Shown: in pieces, positions 1 through 8,693 of the stretch
How positions within the stretch are numbered: the stretch's first letter is position 1
How the letters are laid out: each line of letters opens with the position of its first letter
From: Vallitalea guaymasensis
GTDB lineage: Bacteria; Bacillota; Clostridia; Lachnospirales; Vallitaleaceae
DNA: 64,000 bases
Assembly (NCBI RefSeq): GCF_018141425.1
Contig: NZ_CP058561.1
Coordinates: 2,914,001-2,978,000 of the forward strand
Reading direction: 5' to 3'
Notes under the pieces: model-generated
Databases searched by the model: none
What the model saw: only the letters and a program-made list of their open reading frames with translations
Told to the model about the DNA's origin: nothing
Position numbers and translations under genes: made by a program

Positions 1-854
1 ATGCAAAAATCAAGGAATATGAAGCAGAAGAGGCTGAGAAGTTTTCAAAGTTGGATGATCTGCAAGAACTATATACGCAGATTCAAAACAAGCTCAAAGA
101 ATTAGAGGACCAAAAGCAGGATATTGATTCCAAGCTAAATGGTACTGAGAAAACTACTGACAGCAAACCTGTAGGTTCCATAGAGAGAAAAGCTTCTGCT
201 GAACCTTTGGTAGCTGAATTTTCAGCATCAAGAAGTACTAATATAACTGCATCTTTAGATTTATTACCCATGAATAGCCAAGAAGATGAATCTGATACGG
301 CAAAGCAAGAAATATCGGTAGAGGAAGATTTTCAAGCTAAAGCAGAAGATTTAATAAATAAACTTCAAGAGACAATGAAGTTGATTGACAGTGAAACTAA
401 TACATATAATAAACTTAATGATAAAGTTGATGAGATAATACCATATTGGGATGCTTATCCTTCAATGTTACCTGTTAAGAATACATGGGTTACAAGTCCA
501 TATGGCTGGAGAAAAAATCCTTTTGGACGTAAAGCTTTTGAATTTCACAGAGGTGTAGACTTAAAAGCTAGTTATGGAACAAGCGTATATGCTACTGGTA
601 AAGGAACTGTTGTTTTTGCAGGATATGACGCTATATATGGAAGATTGGTAATTATTGACCACGGATATGGTATTACTACCAAATATGCACATAATTCTAA
701 ATTACTGGTTATAAAAGGTGACAAGGTCAATCGTGGAGATAAAGTAGCAAAATCAGGAAGTACTGGAAGAAGCAGCGGACCTCACGTTCATTATGGAGTC
801 CTTGTAAATGGTGAAACACAAAATCCAATGGATTATATATATAAAGGAAAATAA
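1..854 (+). CDS. M23 family murein endopeptidase, 5' partial
   Basis: The frame is open from the first bases, so the true start lies outside the window; an internal TTG at 51 is not needed as a start. The visible N-terminal half is charged, with heptad-like Leu/Lys/Glu stretches that suggest coiled coil. The last ~125 residues are an M23 (LytM/lysostaphin-type) domain with the zinc motifs HRGVD (codons from 546) and HVH (from 783), preceded by the usual SPYGWR entry motif. Family members cut peptidoglycan cross-bridges outside the membrane or act as activators of other hydrolases. Both zinc motifs are intact, so an active enzyme is likely. It sits just upstream of a bactofilin gene, a frequent and meaningful pairing in cell-shape loci. 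Confidence 0.9.
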   Translation, partial: AKIKEYEAEEAEKFSKLDDLQELYTQIQNKLKELEDQKQDIDSKLNGTEKTTDSKPVGSIERKASAEPLVAEFSASRSTNITASLDLLPMNSQEDESDTAKQEISVEEDFQAKAEDLINKLQETMKLIDSETNTYNKLNDKVDEIIPYWDAYPSMLPVKNTWVTSPYGWRKNPFGRKAFEFHRGVDLKASYGTSVYATGKGTVVFAGYDAIYGRLVIIDHGYGITTKYAHNSKLLVIKGDKVNRGDKVAKSGSTGRSSGPHVHYGVLVNGETQNPMDYIYKGK

Positions 855-918
855 ATTATATTGATTAACGAAATTTTATTACAAAAATTTGTTCGAATTT
901 GTACAAAGGAGAAGTGAA

Positions 919-1341
919 ATGATTAAGCAAAAGAAAAAAGCAACTTATGACAAACCATCCACTATAATAGGAAAAGATACAACTTTAGAAACTTCTATTC
1001 TGAAATCCAAGAATTCAGTACAGATAAATGGTAAGTATTATGGAGATATGGAAGTTGAAGCTAGTGTAGCTATTGGAGAAACTGGATACATTAAAGGTAA
1101 TATAGAAGCTGATTTTTTGTTGGTAGCAGGTAAGATTGAGGGTAACATAAAGATTGCAGGACAACTTCATCTGACTAAAACAGCGAAAATAACAGGAGAT
1201 ATTAATACAGTTAGTATCATTATTGATGAAGGTGCTCTAATAGATGGGAATTGCAGCATGTCCAATGTACAAAATAATGTTAAACAAATTGAGAATAATA
1301 AAGTTAAGTCAATTGAAAATAAAAATAAAGATAACAAATAA
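919..1341 (+). CDS. Bactofilin family cytoskeletal protein
   Basis: The 140-residue protein has a central beta-helical bactofilin (formerly DUF583) core of about 100 residues rich in regularly spaced Gly, Val and Ile (for example GYIKGNIEA and GKIEGNIKIAG), with Lys/Asn-rich tails. Bactofilins self-assemble into nucleotide-independent filaments on the inner membrane face and position cell-wall enzymes. The start at 919 is preferred over the in-frame TTG at 889 because AAAGGAG lies at 905-911 at correct spacing. The gap to the upstream M23 gene is 64 bp with no terminator, so the two are probably co-transcribed and may act together in local wall modification. Confidence 0.88.
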   Translation: MIKQKKKATYDKPSTIIGKDTTLETSILKSKNSVQINGKYYGDMEVEASVAIGETGYIKGNIEADFLLVAGKIEGNIKIAGQLHLTKTAKITGDINTVSIIIDEGALIDGNCSMSNVQNNVKQIENNKVKSIENKNKDNK

Positions 1342-1379
1342 TATAAAACCAAAATTCAATAATAATAATTTATTTATCC

Positions 1380-1416
1380 AGATTATCTGAGTATATTGCT
1401 TAGATGGTCTTTTTTA
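1380..1416 (+). terminator. Rho-independent terminator after bactofilin
   Basis: A 12-bp stem with three G-U pairs (1380-1391 with 1399-1410) and a 7-nt loop is followed by a run of T. It ends the M23-bactofilin transcript. Confidence 0.7.
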
Positions 1417-1597
1417 TTGATATTTAACATAATGCTAAATTATTCAAAATTATTAACAGAGAGTTCATATTTTATTCAAAGAAAATGAGTATAATCTATA
1501 TATAGAATATATGATTAACCAATTGAAATAATTGTACTTACAGATATTTGATACCAAGAGAGGTTAATCTAAAAATAAAATATTTGGAGGAATATAT

Positions 1598-3037
1598 ATG
1601 GACGAATTCAAAAGATATGATGAGAACGGAAATGAAATCAATGGTAACGAAAATAACACTAACAATGTAGACGGTAATGATTATGGTGATGTTGTAGAAA
1701 CGACGATTATCAAAAGTCATGCTGATGAAAGTAATGATAACAGTTTGTCGATGGAGAAACATAATCAAGCTTATTCAGATCAATGTTTTCAAGAAAGAAT
1801 AAAAAATGAAGAAAAAAAAGCTCGTAAGAAAATTTTTACATGGAAAAAAGTTATAGCATGTGTTTTAGTAGCAGTTCTTATGGGTGGAGCATTCCAATTA
1901 GGTATGGAAGTCACTAAACCATTTTTTGAAAAATTTGTAGGTTCAACAATATCTCAAAATGATGATTCGAATAAATTCGCTTTTGAAGATAAAAACAATA
2001 CAACAGCATTAACTGAGGATAATTTAAAAGAAGTAAGTAGTGATTATACTTCAATAATAAATGATAACTATGAATCACCAGTTGTTGCAATAGCTGAAAA
2101 CATGAAACCTTCAATAGTTACAATAACAAGTGTTGTCACTGCAAAAGATTGGTTTAACAATCAGTATGAACAAGAAGGAACTGGTTCAGGTATAATTTTT
2201 GGAGAAAACGAAGATGTTATATATATTGTAACTAATCAACACGTTATAGATGGTGCAAGAAATGTTGTGGTAACTTTCTTCAATTCCGAAAATATCAATG
2301 CAAAAGTTGTTGGTTATGAAAGAGAGTATGATCTAGCAGTTCTATCTGTAGCCAAAAAGGATATGAAAAAAGAATTATTGGATAGTATTAAAATTGCTAA
2401 GTTAGGCGATTCTGATAAGATAAAAGTTGGAGAACTTGCAGTTGCTATAGGTAACCCTCTTGGAAAACAATATAGTAACACTGTTACAGTAGGATATATT
2501 AGTGCTATTAACAGAACATTAGAATCTACTGATAAGAGTTTACCACTTATCCAGACTGATGCAGCAATCAACCCAGGTAATAGTGGTGGAGCATTAGTTA
2601 ATGCACAGAGTGAAGTCATTGGTATCAATAGTTATAAATTAGCTTCTACAGATATAGAAGGTATGGGATTTGCTATACCAGTCAATGAAGCAAAACCTAT
2701 TATTGAAGACATTGTTAATAAAAAGGATAGACCAGCATTAGGTATTAGAGGTATCGACGTTACAGAAGAAATGGGTGATTTCTATGGATTGCCTATAGGA
2801 ATACTAGTTAAAGAAGTAACAGAAGGCAGTGGAGCTGAAAAAGCTGGACTTAGATCACAAGATATTATATTTGAATTTGGTGGAGCCAAAATCTTTAATT
2901 TCGAAGATTTACAAAAGGAAATTGAAAAATATGAAGTTGGAGATACTGTATCTGTAAAAGTGGCAAGAAAAACCAATAATGGTTTTGAAAAAGTAGAACT
3001 GAATGTGAAACTAACTGATAGACAAAGTATCATGTAA
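1598..3037 (+). CDS. HtrA/DegP-type membrane-anchored serine protease with PDZ domain
   Basis: This 479-residue S1C protease has an acidic, Asn-rich cytoplasmic N-terminus of ~80 residues, one transmembrane helix (about 85-105), a linker, a trypsin-like domain and a C-terminal PDZ domain (about 375-470). The catalytic triad is visible: His215 in TNQHVIDG, Asp245 in YDLAVLS and Ser329 in GNSGGAL. The family degrades or chaperones misfolded exported proteins on the outer face of the membrane. The architecture matches Bacillus HtrA/HtrB/YyxA. A strong GGAGG site precedes the ATG, and the gene stands alone between two terminators. Nothing shows which stress system controls it. Confidence 0.93.
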   Translation: MDEFKRYDENGNEINGNENNTNNVDGNDYGDVVETTIIKSHADESNDNSLSMEKHNQAYSDQCFQERIKNEEKKARKKIFTWKKVIACVLVAVLMGGAFQLGMEVTKPFFEKFVGSTISQNDDSNKFAFEDKNNTTALTEDNLKEVSSDYTSIINDNYESPVVAIAENMKPSIVTITSVVTAKDWFNNQYEQEGTGSGIIFGENEDVIYIVTNQHVIDGARNVVVTFFNSENINAKVVGYEREYDLAVLSVAKKDMKKELLDSIKIAKLGDSDKIKVGELAVAIGNPLGKQYSNTVTVGYISAINRTLESTDKSLPLIQTDAAINPGNSGGALVNAQSEVIGINSYKLASTDIEGMGFAIPVNEAKPIIEDIVNKKDRPALGIRGIDVTEEMGDFYGLPIGILVKEVTEGSGAEKAGLRSQDIIFEFGGAKIFNFEDLQKEIEKYEVGDTVSVKVARKTNNGFEKVELNVKLTDRQSIM

Positions 3038-3045
3038 TTAATAAC

Positions 3046-3086
3046 AGGCTTTGATTATAATAACACGATAATCAAAGCCTTTCTTA
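3046..3086 (+). terminator. Rho-independent terminator after the HtrA-type gene
   Basis: A perfect 13-bp stem (3046-3058 with 3068-3080) with a 9-nt loop is followed by TTCTT. Confidence 0.8.
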
Positions 3087-3272
3087 AATTTTTATAAAAG
3101 AAATAGGAGTTTCTTTTTTTTTTATACAAAATAGGGTATAATGTAAGATGAATATTTGAAATCAAATATTATTTAAGATTGGAATTTATAAAAATTCATT
3201 ATTTGATATACCAGATAGTGAAAGTATATAGATTATGATATAAATTGATCGTGGTTTTGAAAGGAGTAATAT

Positions 3273-4214
3273 ATGCGTTACATAGTAGACATGAAAGAAG
3301 GAGAACAAATACAAGACCATTACTTGTGTGTTAATAAGCAAGTATTGAAAACAAGAGCTGGTAAAACCTACTATTCCCTAAAATTACAAGATAAGACAGG
3401 TGTAGTAGATGCTAAGATATGGGATTTGAATGATGGCATCAATGATTTTAGTGAGCATGAATACATTAAAATCGATGCTTTGGTTATAACATTCCAAAAC
3501 TCCATACAGCTTAATATAAGAAGATTGAGAAAAAGCAGTGAAGGAGAGTATGACCCAAGAGAGTACATTCCAGTTTCTAGCAGGGATATTAACGAGATGT
3601 ATTCAGAATTACTTACATTTGTTAACGATATAGATAACAAATACCTTAGTGCTTTAGTTAAGAAATTCTTTGTTGAAGATAGAGAGTTCATTAAAACATT
3701 CAAAGAGCATACAGCTGCAAAAACAATGCATCATAGTTATCTAGGAGGTTTACTAGAGCATACTCTTTGTGTACTCAATATGTGTAAATTCTTTGCTGGT
3801 AATTATAAAGTGATCAATAAGGATATATTATATACTTCTGCATTGTTCCACGATATAGGAAAGATTAAAGAGTTGTCAAAATTCCCTATTATCGAATATA
3901 CTGACCCTGGTCAATTGTTAGGTCACATAATGATATCAACTGAATGGGTTTCTGATAGAATTAAAGAAATTCCAGGTTTCCCAGAGGATCTTGCTTACAT
4001 GGTAAAACATTGTATCTTAGCTCATCACGGAGAATTGGAATATGGTTCACCTAAGAAACCACAAACAATAGAGGCACTTGCTCTACATTTTGCAGATAAC
4101 TGTGATGCAAAATTAAGAACATTTTCTGATCTATTAGAAACAAGTGATGTGGAAGACAATTGGTTAGGATGGCAGAGAATCTTCGATTCTAATGTTAGAA
4201 GAACAAGATATTAA
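3273..4214 (+). CDS. yhaM: YhaM-type 3'-5' exoribonuclease (OB fold plus HD domain)
   Basis: The 313-residue protein has an N-terminal OB-fold nucleic-acid-binding domain (about 10-95, with VVDAKIWD) and an HD phosphohydrolase domain with the metal-binding His-Asp pair at His193-Asp194 in LFHDIGK, plus further metal histidines in MHHSYLGGLLEHT and KHCILAHHG. Length and order match B. subtilis YhaM, which trims RNA and DNA 3' ends in the cytoplasm. Start choice is supported by AAAGGAG upstream of the ATG. The gene is monocistronic, with a strong terminator behind it. Confidence 0.9.
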   Translation: MRYIVDMKEGEQIQDHYLCVNKQVLKTRAGKTYYSLKLQDKTGVVDAKIWDLNDGINDFSEHEYIKIDALVITFQNSIQLNIRRLRKSSEGEYDPREYIPVSSRDINEMYSELLTFVNDIDNKYLSALVKKFFVEDREFIKTFKEHTAAKTMHHSYLGGLLEHTLCVLNMCKFFAGNYKVINKDILYTSALFHDIGKIKELSKFPIIEYTDPGQLLGHIMISTEWVSDRIKEIPGFPEDLAYMVKHCILAHHGELEYGSPKKPQTIEALALHFADNCDAKLRTFSDLLETSDVEDNWLGWQRIFDSNVRRTRY

Positions 4215-4238
4215 TTAATAAAAATAAATTCTATGTGG

Positions 4239-4307
4239 GGGCTTTCTCATAATACATTTCTTTTACTTTAGAGATAAGCGTATTTGTATTATGGGAATGC
4301 CCTTTTT
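4239..4307 (+). terminator. Rho-independent terminator after the YhaM-type gene
   Basis: A 17-bp stem with two mismatches (4239-4255 with 4286-4302) encloses a 30-nt loop and is followed by TTTTT. The large loop is unusual but the arms are convincing. Confidence 0.75.
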
Positions 4308-4334
4308 ATATTAATGTATAGAGGATGAATAATC

Positions 4335-5714
4335 ATGAAGGCAAAAAATGTTGAGTTACCGGTAGTTAAGAATGAGTATTATGAAATGGTTATAGATGAC
4401 CTAGGTATAAATGGTGAAGGTATAGGTAAGATAGATGGCTATACCCTATTTGTTGATGGTGCTTTACCACAAGAGAAAATCAAGGTAAAAGTAATTAAGA
4501 CTAAAAAGAATTTTGGGTTTGGAAAATTAATTGATATCTTAGAACCTTCTATTCATAGAATTGACCCTGTGTGCGATATAGCAAAACGATGCGGTGGGTG
4601 TCAGTTACAGCATTTATCCTATGAAGGTCAATTAAATTATAAACAGAAAAAGGTACAAGATATTATTGAGAGAATCGGCGGTATAACTGATATAGAAGTC
4701 AACAAAGTTATAGGTATGGAAAATCCTTATTTCTATAGAAATAAAGTCCAATTCCCTGTAGGAAGCATGGGAGATGATTCTGTAAATATTGGATTCTATG
4801 CAATGAGAAGCCATAATATAATAACTACAGATAAATGTTATATTCAACAGCCAGTAAATAAGGATATTATTGGTGTTGTTAAAGAATATATGTTGAAGAA
4901 TAATGTAAAGCCATATAATGAGGTAAGTCATAAGGGTGTTGTTAGACATATTGTTACTAGAGTTAGTTTTCATACGAAAGAGATTATGGTCGGTGTTGTA
5001 ATTAATGGTAATAAGTTGCCTAATAGTGATGAACTGATTAGTAATCTTAGGAAAATAGAGGATGTAGCTGGTATATTTATTAGTGTTAATAAAGAAAAGA
5101 CTAATGTTATCATGGGTAATAAGATAAAGATGTTATGGGGTAAACCTTATATAACTGATTATATTGGAGAAGTTGCCTATAATATTTCGCCATTATCTTT
5201 TTATCAAGTGAATCCTGTACAGACTGAGAAGTTGTATAGTAAGGTTTTAGAGTTTGCAGATTTGTCAGGGGATGAAATAGTATGGGATGCTTATTGTGGG
5301 ATTGGTACCATATCGTTATTTTTAGCAGGTAAGAGTAAGAAGGTTATGGGAGTAGAGATAGTTCCAGAAGCTATAGTGGATGCTAAGAAGAATGCTGAGC
5401 TTAATGATATTGGTAATACGGAATTTTATGTTGGTAAGGCTGAAGAGGTAATTACAGGAAAGTATAATGAAGGTGTCAGGGCAGATGTTATAGTTGTTGA
5501 TCCACCTAGAAAAGGGTGCGATAGGGAGCTGTTGGAGACTATTATGAAAATGCAGCCAGAGAAGGTTGTGTATGTGTCATGTGACCCTGGTACTATGGCT
5601 AGAGATGTTAAGGTGCTTGGGGAAGGCGGTTATAGGGTTGAGGAAATTCAGCCGGTGGATATGTTTCCTCAGACTGTGCATGTGGAGACGGTCTCGCTGT
5701 TAATAAAGAAATAG
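4335..5714 (+). CDS. rlmD: 23S rRNA (uracil-C5)-methyltransferase, RlmD/RlmCD (RumA) family
   Basis: The 459-residue protein begins with a TRAM RNA-binding domain (about 10-70). It carries the four iron-sulfur cysteines typical of RumA (Cys80, Cys86, Cys89, Cys168), the SAM motif DAYCGIGTISLF, the DPPRKGC motif and the catalytic nucleophile Cys416 in VSCDPGT. It makes 5-methyluridine in 23S rRNA using SAM. In Bacillus one such enzyme (RlmCD) modifies both U747 and U1939, so the exact target here is inferred. No terminator is evident directly downstream. Confidence 0.93.
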   Translation: MKAKNVELPVVKNEYYEMVIDDLGINGEGIGKIDGYTLFVDGALPQEKIKVKVIKTKKNFGFGKLIDILEPSIHRIDPVCDIAKRCGGCQLQHLSYEGQLNYKQKKVQDIIERIGGITDIEVNKVIGMENPYFYRNKVQFPVGSMGDDSVNIGFYAMRSHNIITTDKCYIQQPVNKDIIGVVKEYMLKNNVKPYNEVSHKGVVRHIVTRVSFHTKEIMVGVVINGNKLPNSDELISNLRKIEDVAGIFISVNKEKTNVIMGNKIKMLWGKPYITDYIGEVAYNISPLSFYQVNPVQTEKLYSKVLEFADLSGDEIVWDAYCGIGTISLFLAGKSKKVMGVEIVPEAIVDAKKNAELNDIGNTEFYVGKAEEVITGKYNEGVRADVIVVDPPRKGCDRELLETIMKMQPEKVVYVSCDPGTMARDVKVLGEGGYRVEEIQPVDMFPQTVHVETVSLLIKK

Positions 5715-5917
5715 TCCAATATTATGGCTTAATAAGATCCTATTATCTTCTTTAAGTAAATTAGTAAAATTAAAGGTTAAAATTATTTTGTTTAATTCTG
5801 TAATAAATTTACCCTATTTTAATAGAAGAAATGGTGTGATGATTCAGATGGTGGAGGTAACTGCAACATAGAAATATACTTCAAGACAAAGAGATAAGAA
5901 TGCAAGGAGGTATTATA

Positions 5918-6562
5918 ATGTCAGAGGCAATGGTAACGGTTCTTATTAGTGCAGGAGCCACAGTAGCAGTGAGTACAGTAACACTAATTGTTAATGCTTA
6001 TATTGAAAGGTTTAAAAGTAAAATAGAAATACAGCAAAATATGATTAAATCCAAAAGAGAAAACCTGAGTGATGTTTATATGAAACTTATTAATATTATA
6101 AACCTTTATCCAAGTTCATCTCCAAATGATATATTGAATTATGTTGAGAATCCTCCGAATTATTCAATGGAATACTTCGATGCTGTTTTAAGTAATATTA
6201 GTTGTCAAGTAGATGATTATAAAAATCAACTAAATAATGAGAGTATAGGACATGAATTAAAATATCATATTGAAACTCAAATATCAAATAGAGAATACGC
6301 AAAGAAACAGATAATAGAAAATAGAGACAAATACTTTGTTGCTAAGGATAAGTATAAATCTTTTTGTGAAAGTGATAAAGTAACATTTGAACTTTATGCA
6401 GGTCAAGAAGTAAGAAATCGTCTTGTACAATTTGAGATTGTTATTAATAATGTTTTCATATCAGGTCGATTTGCAGGGGAAGACGGAGATCCAGTAAATA
6501 ATATTATACATGTATCACGTAGAAATCTAATAGATAGTATGAGATTTGATCTGGGGATATAA
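5918..6562 (+). CDS. Unknown single-pass membrane protein
   Basis: I do not recognise the family of this 214-residue protein. The start at 5918 is chosen over the upstream in-frame ATG at 5900 because AAGGAGG lies 8 bp before it. Residues about 4-25 form a hydrophobic helix followed by a Lys-rich stop-transfer, so the rest is probably cytoplasmic. That remainder is highly charged and helical, with Lys/Glu/Asn-rich stretches consistent with coiled coil, and no catalytic motif. The gene stands alone between rlmD and a convergent flavodoxin operon. Confidence 0.6.
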   Translation: MSEAMVTVLISAGATVAVSTVTLIVNAYIERFKSKIEIQQNMIKSKRENLSDVYMKLINIINLYPSSSPNDILNYVENPPNYSMEYFDAVLSNISCQVDDYKNQLNNESIGHELKYHIETQISNREYAKKQIIENRDKYFVAKDKYKSFCESDKVTFELYAGQEVRNRLVQFEIVINNVFISGRFAGEDGDPVNNIIHVSRRNLIDSMRFDLGI

Positions 6563-6729
6563 GAATAACAATCAAATAATTGCAAAGTAATTAAATGAAG
6601 TTTACAATATGTTAGTGTAAAAGTTATTGTTTTTAAGTCAAGTAGTTATATAAACTCTGTTAATGATATAATCAGACATAAGAGTGAAACTATAAATGAA
6701 TACAATTTCAATACTTCATCAGATCAGTG

Positions 6730-7227
6730 CTATTCTTTGATTGTATTTGCCCAGGATGTAATTGCCTGCCAATCACGGAAGTCGCCTTCTGGAGCTTTTA
6801 CATTTTTTACAATCCATTTTTCAAAAGGATTCAATGTTTTCAACACCAGTTTGCCACCAAAGCAGGTGATCTCTCTAGGATGTATACGTTCAATAACTGG
6901 CTGTAAAGATTTGGGATAAAACCTGCCTTTTATTTGTTCAATCGGATTTTCATGACCGGTTGGACCACAGATATAAAGCCAAACAGGCATTTTTTCCAAT
7001 GCCTCGATGTTCTTTTTTAAGAATAACACAGCTTTTTTATGCCAAAAACCGATATAAACTGAACTGCCGAGAATGATTTTACTATAAGGGGTTAGATCTT
7101 TTACTTTACCAGCATCTAGAACATCTACCTGAAAGCCTTTTTGCCTAAGTGTTTCACCGATTTTTTCGGCAATCTCTGCAGTAGAGCCTTTTTTTGAGCC
7201 ATAAGCCACTAATATTTTTTTATTCAT
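6730..7227 (-). CDS. Flavodoxin-like protein (HemG-type flavodoxin domain)
   Basis: The 165-residue protein opens with the FMN phosphate-binding loop YGSKKGSTAEIA and has the later flavodoxin segments SSVYIGFW and YICGPTG. Length and the KILVAYGSKKG start fit the flavodoxin-domain group that includes protoporphyrinogen oxidase HemG, but haem synthesis genes are absent nearby and the partner is unknown. It overlaps the upstream membrane-protein gene by 8 bp and is the last gene of a three-gene operon with a TetR regulator. An inducible redox role is therefore likely. This operon looks slightly more GC-rich by eye than its surroundings, which would fit acquisition. Confidence 0.8.
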   Translation of the reverse strand: MNKKILVAYGSKKGSTAEIAEKIGETLRQKGFQVDVLDAGKVKDLTPYSKIILGSSVYIGFWHKKAVLFLKKNIEALEKMPVWLYICGPTGHENPIEQIKGRFYPKSLQPVIERIHPREITCFGGKLVLKTLNPFEKWIVKNVKAPEGDFRDWQAITSWANTIKE

Positions 7228-7900
7228 TGGTTATTCCTCCCTTATTAATGTCATAAGCGCATCCTGATATGAACGATAGAATCAAGAACAGTAATCCTGC
7301 ACCCAACGAAGAAACCATTATTGTGCTGATTTTGTCCGGATTAGATACGCCAGGCACAAATCCAAATATGGCGATTTGCAATGCGAAAAGTATCAACAAA
7401 GTGCTGACAATTAGAAAAGGTCGCCACAGCTTTGATAAAAACTTGCGCATACTTGCAGGTAGAATCTTTTGCCACCAGTTAAGTGGTCTGTTGATGCAAG
7501 TGGACATTGCCCATCCTATTATAAAGAATATTACCTGACCTATTCCACCACCGACTAAAAACAACAAGATAAACAATGACAGAAATATCACAGATGCATG
7601 CTTTTTATGCATAAAGCAAGACGACCAGATGATGATGGCAGTCCCAACCAACATTGCTGCAATACCGGTTATAAGAAAATTCGGGATTATAGTAAATGCT
7701 GGTTCATTTCCATGCAGCCACATTCTGTTTGCTTCACCTATAGCATGGATTACATAACCATTCGTCGCATTATTACCTTGGAGTGTTTCAAAAAAACCAT
7801 GACCTATGCCACCTATACCGAAAACGACACCGAGTGTGGCAACAATTGTCTTGATTGCGTGATTGATGTTACCCTGTTTCGAATTTTTTATGTTTATCAT
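7220..7900 (-). CDS. Polytopic membrane protein of a TetR-flavodoxin operon
   Basis: The 226-residue protein has about six hydrophobic helices (near 17-37, 70-92, 100-130, 155-180 and 190-215) with Gly-rich segments such as GIGGIGHGFF and VGGGIGQV. I do not recognise a catalytic domain. It overlaps the downstream flavodoxin gene (8 bp) and the upstream TetR gene (4 bp), so expression is tightly coupled. The most economical view is a membrane partner of the flavodoxin, or a small-molecule efflux or integral redox component under TetR control. Confidence 0.7.
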   Translation of the reverse strand: MINIKNSKQGNINHAIKTIVATLGVVFGIGGIGHGFFETLQGNNATNGYVIHAIGEANRMWLHGNEPAFTIIPNFLITGIAAMLVGTAIIIWSSCFMHKKHASVIFLSLFILLFLVGGGIGQVIFFIIGWAMSTCINRPLNWWQKILPASMRKFLSKLWRPFLIVSTLLILFALQIAIFGFVPGVSNPDKISTIMVSSLGAGLLFLILSFISGCAYDINKGGITNE

Positions 7901-8481
7901 TTCTCTACCACCTTAGTTTGTCTAGATAATACATTATTAATCATTTGATTAATCTTTTGCTTCCGCAATTTTTCATCATAAAAATCTGTATCCAAATACC
8001 TACTATAAAGCTCTGGTTCAAGTACAATATGGTGAAATGGAATCATTAATTGCAAAGCGATAATATTCAAATCTGATTCATCTAACTCAGTCATTATCTC
8101 TTTTAGTAAAGGTATGACTAATTTGCAAGAGCTCTCGCATCCGGTTTTAAGTTCTTGTGAAATGGCTATTTTACATATACTGGGATATCTGAATGCCGCA
8201 TCCGCTGTAGAAAACAGTATACTTCGTAGTCTTGTCTGTGCATCGGTACCTGTGTGGCTATTTGGATTAAATTTTTCAATAATATCACCCATCAGCGTTC
8301 CTACAACCTGACTAAGCAGATTCTCTTTTGACTGATAATAATAATTGATAAGCGCAAGATTCACACCAGCTTTTGATGCAATCTCTCTCGTTGTTATCTG
8401 TTTATCGTTTTTTCCCTCAAGCACTAATTCCATTGCAGCTTGGAATACCTTATCTTTAGATTTTGCTTCATCTAAGTTCAT
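7897..8481 (-). CDS. TetR/AcrR family transcriptional regulator
   Basis: The 194-residue protein has the N-terminal TetR helix-turn-helix (about 10-55) with ITTREIASKAGVNLALINYY, followed by a divergent helical ligand-binding domain. It is the first gene of the operon with the membrane protein and flavodoxin, so self-regulation of the set is likely. The ligand cannot be read from sequence. The ATG overlaps no other gene and is preceded by a usable Shine-Dalgarno on the minus strand. Confidence 0.88.
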   Translation of the reverse strand: MNLDEAKSKDKVFQAAMELVLEGKNDKQITTREIASKAGVNLALINYYYQSKENLLSQVVGTLMGDIIEKFNPNSHTGTDAQTRLRSILFSTADAAFRYPSICKIAISQELKTGCESSCKLVIPLLKEIMTELDESDLNIIALQLMIPFHHIVLEPELYSRYLDTDFYDEKLRKQKINQMINNVLSRQTKVVEK

Positions 8482-8612
8482 ATTATAATACCTCTATTAA
8501 ACGTATTTAAACAAGTTTTAATCATGTTTAATTTTATAATACATCACATCACAATGATTGTCAATGAATTTTGCAAAAATGATTGAGACATTCATAAAAA
8601 TATAACAATTTT

Positions 8613-8649
8613 AAAAATGGGGCTGTCTTAGTGAGACAGCACCATTTTA
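8613..8649 (-). terminator. Terminator hairpin after the short old-yellow-enzyme gene
   Basis: A 15-bp stem with one mismatch lies downstream of the gene ending at 8694 on the minus strand. Read on that strand it is followed by a T-rich run. Arms are near 8613-8628 and 8634-8649. Confidence 0.65.
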
Positions 8650-8693
8650 GCTAATCATAGTTCTATTCTAATAAAGATTTATCAATGATTTTA

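Noticed and set aside
8482..8693. A frameshifted FAD/NAD domain after the short old-yellow-enzyme gene
   Set aside because: The interval is only about 210 bp, contains a terminator and has no recognisable dinucleotide-binding motif in any frame.
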